Shown here: positions 39,177 to 50,646 of the stretch, piece by piece | Numbering within the stretch: the first letter of the stretch is position 1 | Layout: each line of letters begins with the position of its first letter | Assembly (NCBI GenBank): GCA_947179485.1 | Contig: OX359246.1 | Span: 60,863,632 to 60,927,631 of the forward strand | DNA length: 64,000 nt | From: Allacma fusca | Taxonomy: Eukaryota > Arthropoda > Collembola > Symphypleona > Sminthuridae | Direction of reading: 5' to 3' | Notes under the pieces: model-generated | Seen by the model: the letters and a program-made list of their open reading frames with translations, nothing else | The model's database searches: none | What the model was told of the DNA's origin: nothing | Translations under genes and position numbers: made by a program

Positions 39177-39314
39177 CTTTCGCGACCAGCGAATTCACTT
39201 TTTCACACCTTCGATACAACTGTATTCTAGTCCAAGTACGTTATCCGCCAGAAGAGGGCACCAATCTTGGGCTCCGGTGCTGAAGCCAATCTGAAGCTGG
39301 TTGAGACTTGTGAC
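39177..39314 (+). pseudogene. Relic of a UGT last exon, unit 3
   Basis: Same as 23744-23880. Confidence 0.72.
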
Positions 39315-39677
39315 AGTTGTGAGTCACAACTTGTGACCTTCATCCGGTAAAATTTTTCGTTGAAATTGAAATATATTTTCCTTAATACTTGCTTTTCATT
39401 ATCCTGGCGTTTAAGGTCAGAGATTGCTGAAATTCGAATTAAAAAGGCCAGTATGGGGCAAATTCAGCTAGCACTGCTGAGGATGACCAGGTACAAGAGT
39501 GCTCTGAAGCAGGAAATGTTTGAAGTTATTTATGCTCACTAAATAATTTATTATGCGAATTGTATATAAATACTCTTCTTTTCTGTACGAGGCTTTTATT
39601 GTTAGCAGTTGCGGAGCTCCGAGAATTTGACAGTTCTCAGGACTCCGATTCAAGCAATATTTTACTAGGTTGGGTAG

Positions 39678-40076
39678 CAGGGTTGGCAAGTGGCAAGAAT
39701 TGGCCTGGCCGTTATTCGTTAAAATCCGGTTCTTACCGGCTTGGTCCAATTGCTTGGGTTGGTATAAAATGGTCGTAATTAATATTATCCAAATAAATCC
39801 ACTGTCCAATAAAACCCGGTTTTAACCTAAACGTACCACCGGCTTGGCTAATATTACGCATTCATGAACACAGCGTTGCCAAGTGGTCTGAAATGGCCTG
39901 GTTATTATTGGTTAAAATCCGGTTCTAACAGGCCCGGACCTGTCGTATAAGTTGGTATAAAATGGTCATAATTAATACTATCCAAATAAGTCCACTGTCC
40001 AATAAAAACCGGTTGTTACCATTTCTTGCCACTGACTTGGGCTTTATTGATAAAAGCCGGTTATTTGCCAACCATG
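39678..40076. mobile_element. hAT-like element A, unit 4
   Basis: Copy of 16526-16924. Confidence 0.85.
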
Positions 40077-40121
40077 TTGGGTAGGTTTCAAGACAGCATA
40101 CCTTCAACATGGGATTCACAC

Positions 40122-41061
40122 CAGTGCTCGGCACGGGTACGAAAAATCGGTACCCGCACCCGTATCCGTACCCGAAGTGCGGGTAATGCAATATCTGGTA
40201 TCTATACCCGTACCCATACCCGAGTATCCGGGTACAAATTTTTCATACTCGTACCATCAATGTAATCTCAAACTATGTACCCGTACCCGCATTGTACCCG
40301 TACCCGAAAAATACTCGAAAATTGTACCCATACTCGGGTATCTCAGTGTCGTACCCGTACTCGCACTCGGGTACTTTATATCCAGATTTCTCTAAATGTA
40401 GTACATAGCACGTTATGTATAATAATATATGACACCTTAGTGTATAATTTTTACTAGCAAGAGCCGTATTTGATGTTGTATATTTTCATTGAAGAGTAGA
40501 AAAACTAGAAGCGTTTTTGTTAGAAATAAAATTAACTTGCAAACTTGCAGATTCTTCAACATATTACCAACCGTTCAAAATTTAGTTGAATCCTATTTTT
40601 TTTATTTATCCTATAAAATTTTAGGGAAACATGTTTCCCTAAAAGCATATATTTTAGCTACAGTCGAAAATACATTTACTATGTTGTAAGGTTAAAAGAG
40701 TATTAACACTAAGCTATATGTATTCAGAAACACTAAAAATATGGATAGAAGTTTCAACCGTACGGGCATGATGGCATAAAATTCTTTAAAATGTCTCAAT
40801 TCTCAACGTATCCAAATACTCGGGTACAATGATCGTGGGTACGAGTAAATGATTCCATTATACCCGTACCCGATGGGTATATACCCATTTTGAAATCCTT
40901 GTACCCGTACTCACACCCATATCCGTACCCGAAATTTTGAGCCGACCAAAGTGTACCCGGGTAGTACCCGAAATTGATCGGGTACACAAAATCTGTACCC
41001 GGGTAGTACCCATACCCATACCCGTTTACCCGAGTATTACCCTTACCCGTGCCGAGCACTG
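40122..41061. mobile_element. hAT-like element B, unit 4
   Basis: Copy of the 940-bp, eight-T version seen in units 2 and 3. Confidence 0.85.
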
Positions 41062-41953
41062 ATTCACACAGATCATAATTTAAAGACGGTAGGGGTCAAA
41101 AATTTCCGAAATTGTGACGATATTAAAGTACGGCCCCCAATAAGATGCCGGAAGCAAATATTTGCAATGAATACGGATTGTGAACATGAAACATTTGAAA
41201 ATAATGTAATTGACGAACATAGTACCTCTAGATTGGTAAAAAGAAAGCTTAAAGTTCTCAAGGGTCAAACATGGGGCATCGATAGGGTGTTCGTTGGTTG
41301 ATTATAAGTGTGCTCAACCATGATAATCTTCAAGACTGTATCAACATAAAATTCAAAATGCTTCTAAAATTATGAATATGACACATTCTAGCAACGTAGC
41401 AACCACGTCTATGTATGCCATCGTTCCAATGCGAAACATACTGCGAAGCTGCCTTTTTAGTAGTAAAGCAATATTCAGTTTATTTCAAACCTGTTCGAAA
41501 ATCGTAATGCTCCATGCACCCTTTGAAATTTCGTGTTTTTCTTTTACTGTATGTACACCTCACCACTTGACTTGCATGCTATATGGTTCTAGAAATTTCG
41601 ATATTAATTAATTTTGAGTAACTCATGAACATTATTGCGAATGAATCATTATTGTGCAGGTGTAAGTACAGAGAGCGAAACCCAGACTCAGGGGTTTCAC
41701 ACGCTCCTGAGTGAGCTTCGAAGTAGTTACATAATGTTAGATGTAGAAATCTATAGTTTAATTTGCAAAACTCTCAGTCTTGTGCTGAGAGTTATTCCTT
41801 CCACTTGTACATATTTTTGTAGTAGTTGGTCTTCAAATAAAATCTTTCCTTTTCATTTTCCAGAATAAATAACCAGCGTTCGGGTTATTTTTCTCCCATC
41901 GAGTTTATTCAATCATTAATTACATCATTCATTAAAAGCACGATCATTCAGAT

Positions 41954-42818
41954 TAGTGGTCCCGATCTTTCAATTCTGAATCAAAAAAACTCGATTCGAT
42001 TCAATTCAATTCTGATTCATCATTTTTCGATTCAATTCAAAGCATGAATTGAATCATTTCATTCAATTCACTTCATGAATGAAATCACGCGAAATGCCTT
42101 GAATCACGATTCAAATGATTCACTTGCAACGAATTTGTTTGCATATCCCGCTAAAAATGCAGCAAGTAACGCATCACATTAAAAATTTCGTACGTGTTTC
42201 TGAGAGACATTTTTGATTTTTGTTGGGAAACCGACTTATCAATTACTTTGTAAATAATAATTTTTATACATGAAATACATCAATTATTATAATTTATTAT
42301 TACAGCATTTACTAACCGTCCAATTTAGATCATAATGTGACTATTAATTAGCAGGATATGCAACTCGAATTTGCTAAAGTTACAGTCAACTCTCGCTATA
42401 ATCGATGCTCAATTTGCAATATTTGTCCCTTCTGACCATAGTGTTATATGTTGTGTAAATGGGAATCGGGAATGGAAATCCCAATCCCTTATATCAAATA
42501 ATCCCTTATAAGGGTATCCCTTATAGCGAGAGTATACTGTATTGACAATTTTAGTGATAGTGAAATTTTTTGAATTATAATCTTTCGCGGTTTTATGTAT
42601 GTAGTCATTATAAAATCCTGAAATAAAATGTTTATGTTACCACCTTTTACTGTCTGAATGATTTGAATCATCATTCGATTCAATTCAGCACGCAGAAATG
42701 AATCAAAGTGAATCCTGTGAAGCGTGAATTGAATCGAATCATTGAATTTCATTCAATTCATAATTTGAATTGAATCAAAACGAATTTTTTGAATTGAATT
42801 GAAAGATTGGGACCACTA
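41954..42818. mobile_element. hAT-like element C with nested MITE, unit 4
   Basis: Copy of 18803-19667; nested MITE at 42383-42539. Confidence 0.85.
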
Positions 42819-43069
42819 ATTCAGATTATCCAGTTGCTTTGTTTATTTACAATTTTGTGAGTTTCTCCTCGTTAAACTTATAATATATCTTCATTTTTGG
42901 CTGATCTGGAAAAACATTTCTAGAGTTCTCCTTCGAAGTTCCTATTATTACATGTACATATGAGCAGTTGCAATTGCTACTCACATTTACTAAATTTTTC
43001 CTACGGAGTATATACACACGAACCATATTTACCCCAATCTGCTACATTCAAAATCACATACAATTCAAC

Positions 43070-44940
43070 ATGCAGTATGGACTTGTGCTGTTTATCAAAC
43101 TATTGATCGTCATTGAAGTTCTCAGTGGAAATATCCTTGTTCTTTGTCCCATGTGTCCACGAAGTCATAAGATCGTTATTGAAGCCACGATTGAGTCCCT
43201 AGCAAAGCGAAATCATTCAATTACAATTGTTTCAAGCTATAAAACTCCAACTGAGATTCCAAACATCCACGACATTGTAGTCATGGAAGGGTTTGACTAC
43301 GTTGCTAATACTAATCTTTTAAATTTGCGAGAATACGGCTTTAGAGGTTTCTATAAATTTGATCCCTACAGTATAATTTCAGAAGGATGTCATGCCACCT
43401 ACCGGAATCCACATGTCATGAACTTACTTAATACCACCTTCGATTTGATCTTAATGGATGCATTTGGCAACCACTGCCTTCATCCATTTGCTCACAAACT
43501 CAAAGCTCCCGTTATTCGTTCAATGCCACTTCCATCGCCAGCCCCGATGGCCATGCAAATGGGTAATTATTTACCCCCATCGTTTGTTCCGGATCCCGTG
43601 CTACCCTTTCGTGACCGAATGAACTTCTTTCAGAGAACAATAAATTTCATTGTGCCAAAGTTAGTTTACCAATTATCCTATTTCTCATGGTATTCTAAAT
43701 ACGACAGCATTGCCAAACAGTATTTAGGAGAGGATCTTCCTAGTGTGGCGGAACTAGAATCGGATATTAGCATGACTCTTCAGAACACACACTTTTTAAT
43801 TAATAACCCTCGACCATCCTTACCGGATTTTGTTGAGATTGGTTGTGTTCTTTGCCGTTCCGGAAGGCCCTTACCAAATGTAAATAAACACAAAACATAC
43901 ACAATAGTGTGGAAAGCGTTTTGAAAGGACTCAATTTCAGCTCATTTGAATTTCTAGGATTTGGAAGATTTTGTGACTGGATCAAAAGGGGGTCTCATTT
44001 TGTTCAGTTTCGGCTCCATTTTCAAAGGCCAGGATATGCCAGATGAAATGAGGAAAGCATTTTTGAATGTTTTTTCCCGCTTAAAACAACGCGTGCTATG
44101 GAAATGGGAACATGAGGACATGGAAGATTTGCCATCAAATGTAAAACTAACAAAATGGCTTCCACTGCAGGATATCTTAGGTGTGTAATTATCTGTATGT
44201 ATGTATTGATTTATATTTTTTAGTCAGTTCCGTCATTTCTTACGGATTTTCTCACCTCGCACATATTAATATGTACATTTAAATATTTCAATCGTTGTAT
44301 GTCGATCCTATCAATATCCAGCTCATTCCAACACAAAGTTGTTTATTACTCATGGGGGTTTCCTGAGCACCCAGGAGGCACTTTACCACGGCGTGCCAAT
44401 GGTGGGATTGCCCCTTTATTTTGATAATGACATTAACATGAACCGGTATGTGGAGTTAGAGGTAGCTCTCTCAGTGGAAATACTCAACCTGAAGGAGAAA
44501 GATTTATCTGATGCTATTAAAATTGTGCTGGATAATCCAAAGTGAGTCACCACTTCATCATGTGATATTCTTGTGTATTTTGCTTGGTCTTGAGAATTAT
44601 TATGTGACAGTAACACATGGTATCTATGGGAAACTCACTCAGGTACCGCGTCAATATGAGAACTTTGTCAAAGATCTTTCGCGATCAGCCTCAGTCTGGC
44701 ATTGACACCGCCGTGTTCTGGTCAGAGTACGTCATGCGACACAAGGGGGCTCCCCAGCTTCGTTCCATTTCCAGGAAACTCAATTTTATCCAGTTTCATT
44801 GCTTGGATGTAATTATATTCCTCATTTGTTTATTTACTGGAGGATTTGTGCTAATAATTTGGGCTTCCAAGAAATTCTTTTCCAAGTTTTTCCATTTGAA
44901 TTCATGTAATAATACGTATGGTGAGAAAAAGTTACAGTGA
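43070..44940 (+). CDS. UDP-glycosyltransferase, array copy 4 (diverged 3' half), 516 aa
   Basis: Exons 43070-43879, 43958-44180, 44322-44541 and 44643-44940 join to 1551 nt in the same phases. Exon 1 and most of exon 2 encode exactly the copy 1 protein. From 44125 on there are substitutions: Asp to Glu, Ser to Thr, and the donor-site residue Asn (codon 44426-44428) instead of His or the usual Gln. There are further changes after the last intron, and the tail is one residue longer. The exon 3 acceptor is CCAG instead of CTAG. It is therefore a hybrid of an array-type 5' part and an older, distinct 3' part. Intact and presumably functional. Confidence 0.92.
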
Positions 44941-45029
44941 TGAGGAGATTTTGAACTTTATTTGATATTTTTGGTTGATAATGATCTAAAGGCTGACCCC
45001 AACCATCTAAAATCAGTTTCTATAGTTAT

Positions 45030-45035
45030 AATAAA
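45030..45035 (+). promoter_or_regulatory. Candidate poly(A) signal AATAAA, UGT copy 4
   Basis: About 90 bp after the stop, at the position homologous to 21882-21887. Confidence 0.45.
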
Positions 45036-45431
45036 ATATATGAATTCCATTTGTCTTCTTGTTTGTCGGACGACTTATTATAGGGTGTCTGAATTTTTCA
45101 TTTCTTTAAGACTTTGCTCATTCTGGGTAGATACAAATAACGTCATCAGAGTAGCTTAGCAATACACGAAGCAATAAGATTTTATGACTTAAAGAGAAGA
45201 ATATTAATTAACTGCTACATAGAATCTGGAATAGCCAAATACTTGGGTGAGGAACTTAAATGTCATCCAAGTAAAACAATACTGAACATTACCTTATACA
45301 AGGAGCTGCGCTTTAATAAAAATTAAATCTGTATTTAATTGTAGCATAAAACCTGACATTAATCAAATCGTTTCACTTCGCCCCTGAAAAGTCACTCAAA
45401 AGAGCAAGTTATTAGAAGACATGCCAATTTT

Positions 45432-45560
45432 CTTTCGCGACCTGCGAAAACCCACCTTTGATAACTGTATTCTAGTCCGAGTACGTTATGCGCCACAGGG
45501 GGGCACCAATGTTGGGCTCCGTTGCTAAAGCCAATCTGAAGTTGGTTGTGACTTGTGACC
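45432..45560 (+). pseudogene. Relic of a UGT last exon, unit 4
   Basis: It reads V-F-stop-S-E-Y-V-M-R-H-R-G-A-P-M-L-G-S, closer to a live exon than the unit 1-3 relics but with the same TAG in place of Trp. The FRDQ region upstream is shortened and out of frame. Confidence 0.75.
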
Positions 45561-45639
45561 TTCATCCGGTATAATGTTTTGGATGAAATTGAAATATATT
45601 TTCCTTAATACTTGCTTTTCATTATCCTAGCGTTTAAGG

Positions 45640-45765
45640 TCAGAGGCTGCTGAAATTCGAATTAAAAAGGTGAGTGTGGGAAAAATTCAGCGAACACTGC
45701 TGAGGATAACCAGGTACAAGAGTGCTCTGAAGCAGGAAATGTTTCAAGTTATTTATGTTCACTAA
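45640..45765 (+). other. 126-nt open segment at the unit end, unit 4
   Basis: Diverged counterpart of 23983-24108, still open, beginning S-E-A-A-E-I-R and ending V-I-Y-V-H. Unrecognised. Confidence 0.35.
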
Positions 45766-45771
45766 ATAATT

Positions 45772-46487
45772 ATGTAAATATACAAAACAGCATTGGAGGA
45801 ATGCTTATGAATTACTACATCAGTTATCTAAAGATCTACTCACTCATTGTCAGACTTGGAATTGCCTGGTTGGTTCTTTGTAGTTTGTGTGTGAAGGTCA
45901 ATGTTGTGTTTGTTTATTAAGGCCAGTATGTCAAAGCTATATATTTCCAGGCAGGAAAATTCAACTAGGATAATGGTAAATATATGTTCTTGTAAGATAA
46001 TTAGCAACAAAGTATTTTTAACGAAGTAATTTAGAATGCACCTCCTTTATGCATATGCAGAGAATCCTATTATAAAATAGGTCTCGTATTTTATACAAAG
46101 AGTGCATCATAAACATCATAAGTAAGCTTTGAAATGTTGGAACCTTTAAATTCACACTTACATACATCACACCAAATGTACAAATGTTGTGAAACACTAT
46201 TACATAACTTGCGGTTTTACGCAAGCTATCCCAAGCCAACAAAACTAAAGGAACTTCAACAAGGCTCTAATCTCTAATTAACACTGTTACCCAATTTTCC
46301 TTCCAAGTTGAAATCACCACTAGTTGTTACTCTAATAAACTATTAATTGACTTAGTGTCAATAATTTGCTGCAATTGTTACGGTTAAGTTATTCACTTAT
46401 TTTCGGGTCTGAAGTTAAAATTTGACAGTAGCAATCAAGATAGAAAATCGTCACTTTCCTTTCCCCGGCGGTAGGCAATTTCACACT
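45772..46487. other. Flank between the array and the second Cys-rich gene
   Basis: No gene recognised. The last part should include the promoter of the gene at 46488. The 74-codon minus-strand frame at 46018-46242 lacks support. Confidence 0.4.
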
Positions 46488-47460
46488 ATGAAGTTGCAGA
46501 TATCAATAATGATGTCTTCAAAGTTAGTAGTCTTTTCTATCTTGTTTTTACAACTTAAGCCTAGCCATGGGAATCTTGTGTCTTCCTTTTCCCATGAATT
46601 CCACTCTCCTGGACTATGTTATGGGCTAGAATCAAGTACGGAAGAAATCTCACAAAACTTTGAAATACAGGCTGTAAATGCATCGGTAAGGTATTTTCGT
46701 TGACTAATATTTTCAATTTACTATTTTTCTGCAAGTGTATTAAAATAGCTAAAGCCTATTTGATCTCACCTTCTAGGGTCAGCAATGTTACGACAAGATT
46801 GATTGGGAAACGGGATGGATGCTCCAGCAAGAAAATTATTTTGACCTAGGTTATGCTAACGCCTTCGCAATCTTGTGTCCCTCCTGGGTGGGAATCAAAG
46901 CATGCATTTCTGAGCACGTGAATCACAAGTGCACTGACCACGAGAGAAAACATCTTCAAGATGCAATGCCTTTGAATCTGGAAATAGTTATTGCAGAAGT
47001 ATTATGCAAAGCCAGCTCGAACGCTTACTTCCGATCTTTATTAAAACGTGAGGAGTTTTGTACAAAATTATTATTATCAATCAAACTAGTAAAATTGTAT
47101 TGTAACGCACCTATTTATAGAAGCTTCACTACTCGGGCTGTGGGAATGTCATGGATTGAATTTAAAAGAGTGTGTTGAAGACCAATTGCATGATAACAAT
47201 GGAGATTGGCCTCCCTATTCTACGTACTTAAACACGTTAATTCATAATAGAACGAAGATTGTAGATAATTTATTTCAAATTTTGCGAACATGTACTTGGT
47301 CGTCTATAGGTTCTCCTTGGAATATTTCCGGTGTACGAAGCTCCGATTGAAGGACTGTGCAACTAACGAGAAGGCTCTGAAAGAATTATGGAGCCAAATA
47401 GAAGTCTCTTTGCGAAACATCCACCAAGATTTGTGGGAGAGCTTGAACCTTATTGTTTAA
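46488..47460 (+). CDS. Secreted Cys-rich protein, paralog of the 11.3-kb gene (DUF1397-like), 240 aa
   Basis: Exons 46488-46685, 46777-47047, 47121-47223 and 47310-47460 join to 723 nt in phases 0, 1 and 2. Exon 2 is 271 nt, exactly as in the paralog at 11338. The start at 46488 is chosen because it leads into a hydrophobic signal peptide; the in-frame ATG at 46422 would add 22 polar residues. The Cys pattern is C-Y, C-P-S-W-V-G-I-K-A-C, K-C, L-C, E-C, E-C-V, R-C and D-C. The last donor (AC|GTACTT) was set by phase and homology, since reading on from exon 3 gives a non-homologous end. Resemblance to the 27-kDa hemolymph glycoprotein family is from memory of its Cys spacing. Confidence 0.75.
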
Positions 47461-47821
47461 TATTTAATGCTACAATCTTTGAAAGTCGTTAGCCCGACAT
47501 TAAACTGAGCACTGAAAAAATCAGGGACAAATTTTTACACCAAAAACAGTTTTGGAGGATTTTATGTCCCTGAATCGTATGCTGAAAAATTGGAGTCAGT
47601 ATATAATTATTATATGTAGTTACATATAATTTTAGAAATCTAATCTATAAAATAATTTGATATAAAAGTTGCGATGTTTTGACGTGAATTACGTAGAAAG
47701 TAGTTGCGTTTATTTACTCGTGTATATTACAAACTGTATATAGTAATAATTGTAAAAAAAGTACAAAACAATTAGGAATATTTAGAAACAAGGACTGTTT
47801 TTAGGGGGAAGGTGAAGCTGA
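47461..47821. other. Convergent 3' flanks of two genes
   Basis: AT-rich DNA between two convergent genes. No further element seen. Confidence 0.4.
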
Positions 47822-48228
47822 CTATAGATCTTCCATAATGCTATTGACGCAAGAAGACCTGACCGCTGCAAATGTAGTGATGGCCGTCTTCAGCCTAGTC
47901 TCAGATTCCGGAAGCTTGTGTTTCCGAGCTGCGTATTGTAACTGAAGAACATCTTCGTTAAATTGTCTAATATCTATTAAGCACTTTGCAAATTTTACAT
48001 TAGGCGCGATAATTTCAGAAATAGCTTCTTCATTTTGTCTAGCTGAAAAAAGACAGTTCATTTCAATTGTTAATACATTGGCTCAACATTCGCGTAGTTT
48101 TGTTTTTAAAATTCTTTAATAATTTGACTGAGAAGAAAAATAGAGCTACCTGAGGGTGCGTTGACAACATTTCCATAAGCTGCAACGACAACGACGACCA
48201 ATAGGACCAAAGGATAGTAGCTGCCCAT
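47822..48228 (-). CDS. Small secreted protein, two exons, 99 aa, unknown family
   Basis: Exons (minus) 48228-48150 and 48042-47822 join to 300 nt. The donor is CAG|GTAGCT and the acceptor TTTTTTCAG, with phase 1. The N-terminus is a strong signal peptide with a run of Val (LVLLVVVVVAAYG). The mature part is about 75 residues, helical-looking and charged, with two Cys (K-C-L-I-D and S-S-C-V-N) about 50 residues apart. An upstream in-frame ATG at 48297 would put about 23 residues before the signal peptide and is disfavoured. I do not recognise the family. It is convergent with the Cys-rich gene, and both products are predicted to be secreted. Confidence 0.6.
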
Positions 48229-49312
48229 GTTGAGTTTCCCTTGAGCTGAATGTTCAATTTGGCTGGTTGGTAAATTTTCCTGTGCTAATGTTGTCACTTG
48301 AACTGCTATTTTGGTTCTGATATATGTAGGTTTCCCGTGGCTGGTATTTATATGGCTAAAATTTCCGATATATTCTTAAATATTTGGCAAAACCATCAAT
48401 TGGATTTGTTTGATAGGAAGTGACATTTTGCTGTGACGGTTACATTTTATTCAGTGATTGCCAAGTTCAAGATACAAGTTTATAGGGAAAACACAGACGG
48501 GGCATGTAGTGTAACAAGTTCCGTATAAGCTGCATGTCCCCGATGCATTTAACTTCCGCGAGGAAAATGCATGTGTGCATCCACAGGATTTGCAATTTTA
48601 TCAACTGTTGTCCTGCCTTCCAAACTTCAACATCCGGTGGAGATATCTTGTGGAGCCAACTCAGCGTGGAAAATATAAATTATATTCAACTCTATTATCA
48701 TTTCTGTTTAGACTTGTGTTGATTAGATAGCAACGTATGCGATGGATTTAGTGAGACGATTTATCAATACGATAAAATATACAATTAATTATATGTAAGT
48801 GTAGTTTGTATTTAATCAAAAATAATAGATAGAGAATACATTTCACTCTCTATGTAAAAACATTCCCTGCATGAAGTTATGTCAAAGTTTTAATTTACAT
48901 TGGCAAAATTATACGCTGCGAGGATAGGCGTAATAATCATTATACTGTCTTGCATTGAATTTTTTTGAAAAACGTAGAAGAGAATGCAATTTTGGATTTC
49001 ATTTTGCTATCGCACCTCACAATCAGAGCCATCCGCAATCCAACATTAATAATATTTTTATTCTTATGGAATTGTTCCCTATCTATGATCTAACACATAA
49101 AAATTCCAGTTATATCAATTGATGCCCATATTTTATGGTAATAAGAAGCCTATTCGTGATTTGCATTAAATACTCTAATACCAAACGGGGTAATTGTTTA
49201 TGGTCCATTTTTAGAAAAATTACGGGACGGAACTTCAACTGATGTTGCTCATTCGACATTCCAATAAAATATTCTGGAAGGAATTATTAGTATGAATGAA
49301 ATGGTGTTGGCT
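48229..49312. other. Intergenic DNA, no gene recognised
   Basis: Upstream flank of the small secreted gene. Only a 62-codon frame at 48534-48722, without support. Confidence 0.4.
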
Positions 49313-50396
49313 ACCAGTGCATCGCATGGGTACAAAAATGCTGTACCTTGACCTGGACGTGGACCCAAATAGTGGGTACCGACAAAAGTCGTACCCAAGC
49401 CCGTACCTGATTAAAAGTACCCATTAAATAAATGTTGGTACCTGGACCTGATTATTTTGCAAGTAGTGCATACCTGTACCTGAATTTTACCCGTACCCAA
49501 AATATACCCAATATTATGGACCTGTACCTGAAAATTGTTCCTACGTACCTGTACCCAATCAGGTACTTTATAAAGAATTACTGTAAACGATTCAACGTGA
49601 TGATTTAACATGATGACATTGAATGATTTACATCACAACAATTACAAGCTGGACAAAATTCTGCCTCGTCATAATTTTTGCAATACTAGACATCTTAATG
49701 GAACTATAACTTCTATACCATCTGAGGTATTGCATCTTCAATTAAATCTTCCACTTCTAGGTCATCCTCCATAACCATGCACAATATCATTTAACGTCAT
49801 TTTTACTGAATCACAAGTGGAATTTGTAATTACACGTACTTATTGCTGGCGCGTTGTGCTAAGTCGGTCAACCATCTCTATTGCATAGCCGTATGTTTTT
49901 TTAAAAATTACGATGCACTCCTGAAAACATGCTGAATACCAAAATAAACCTGTAGGCCGGAGAGAGAGCCACATATTACACTAGATGCATCGTAAGATGA
50001 ATTTCTGTTCGTAAAAGTACCCACATTTTCAAGTACTAGTTTGTCAGGTCCAGGTATATTGGAAGCTTGTACCTGTTCCTGTCAGGTATAACCCACAAAA
50101 TCCCAAGTTTGTACCTGTACCCAGCACCTGGCTTTGGACCCAAAATTTGGGTACATATAGATAGTACCCATAAGGTTCCCATTCAGTTTGGGTACTTAAA
50201 CAGAGTACCCATTTCGGACCTGGACCTGTACCTGTACCCAAATACTCAGGTACTACCCGTACGTCAGGTACCAACATTTATTTAATGGGTGCTTTTATTC
50301 AGGTACGGGTTTGGGTACGATTTTTGCCGGTACCCACTATTTGGGTCCAGGTCCAGGTCCAGGTACAGCATTTTTGTACCCATGCGATGCACTGGT
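49313..50396. mobile_element. Non-autonomous hAT-like element, about 1.08 kb
   Basis: Ends ACCAGTGCATCGCATGGGTA and its complement are inverted for more than 30 bp with few mismatches. Subterminal arrays of GTACCTG/CAGGTAC and GGTACCC run for about 250 bp on each side. I could not identify a target duplication, so the exact ends are uncertain by a few bases. Confidence 0.78.
49897..49951 (+). repeat. 55-bp direct repeat, copy 1
   Basis: It contains TTACGATGCACTCCTGAAAA and lies in the core of the hAT-like element. It recurs at 50592-50646, immediately before the truncated Penelope element. Confidence 0.8.
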
Positions 50397-50591
50397 CTAT
50401 ATATGTATAAAGAAAGCTCAACGCTTTCCGGTAGAGAAGTTTCTAAAATCTTTATTACATATAAATCTGATTTCACTCTTCGCTCTACATATAGTTATTC
50501 ATATATATTTTAAGAAAACTTCATAATTTTAACAGAACTATTTTTTTTAAATGTGCTTCAATAAGGACGCAGAAACCTAGATAAAAGTATT

Positions 50592-50646
50592 GTTTTTAAA
50601 AATTACGATGCACTCCTGAAAACATGCTGAATACCAAAATAAACCT
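50592..50646 (+). repeat. 55-bp direct repeat, copy 2
   Basis: Same sequence as 49897-49951. Homology stops exactly where the Penelope-like sequence begins, at about 50647. Confidence 0.8.

Larger units (their letters stand above)
16402..45771 (+). repeat. Tandem array of a 7.7-kb UGT-containing unit, four units
   Basis: Unit 1 is 16402-24119 (7718 bp), unit 2 24120-31836 (7717), unit 3 31837-39553 (7717), unit 4 39554-45771. The first three look identical on reading apart from one T in a T-run near 17453 (nine T in unit 1, eight in the others). Unit 4 is identical up to about 44124 and then diverges, lacks the 1.7-kb insertion and ends with diverged homologous sequence. Each unit contains, in order, two hAT-like elements, a 0.9-kb hAT-like element upstream of the UGT, the UGT, (units 1-3) a nested hAT pair, a dead UGT exon and a 126-nt open segment. 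Confidence 0.93.

Noticed and set aside
47224..47350. Unspliced read-through end of the second Cys-rich gene
   Set aside because: It gives a C-terminus unlike the paralog; splicing AC|GTACTT to CTATAG|GTTC restores homology and the Cys pattern.
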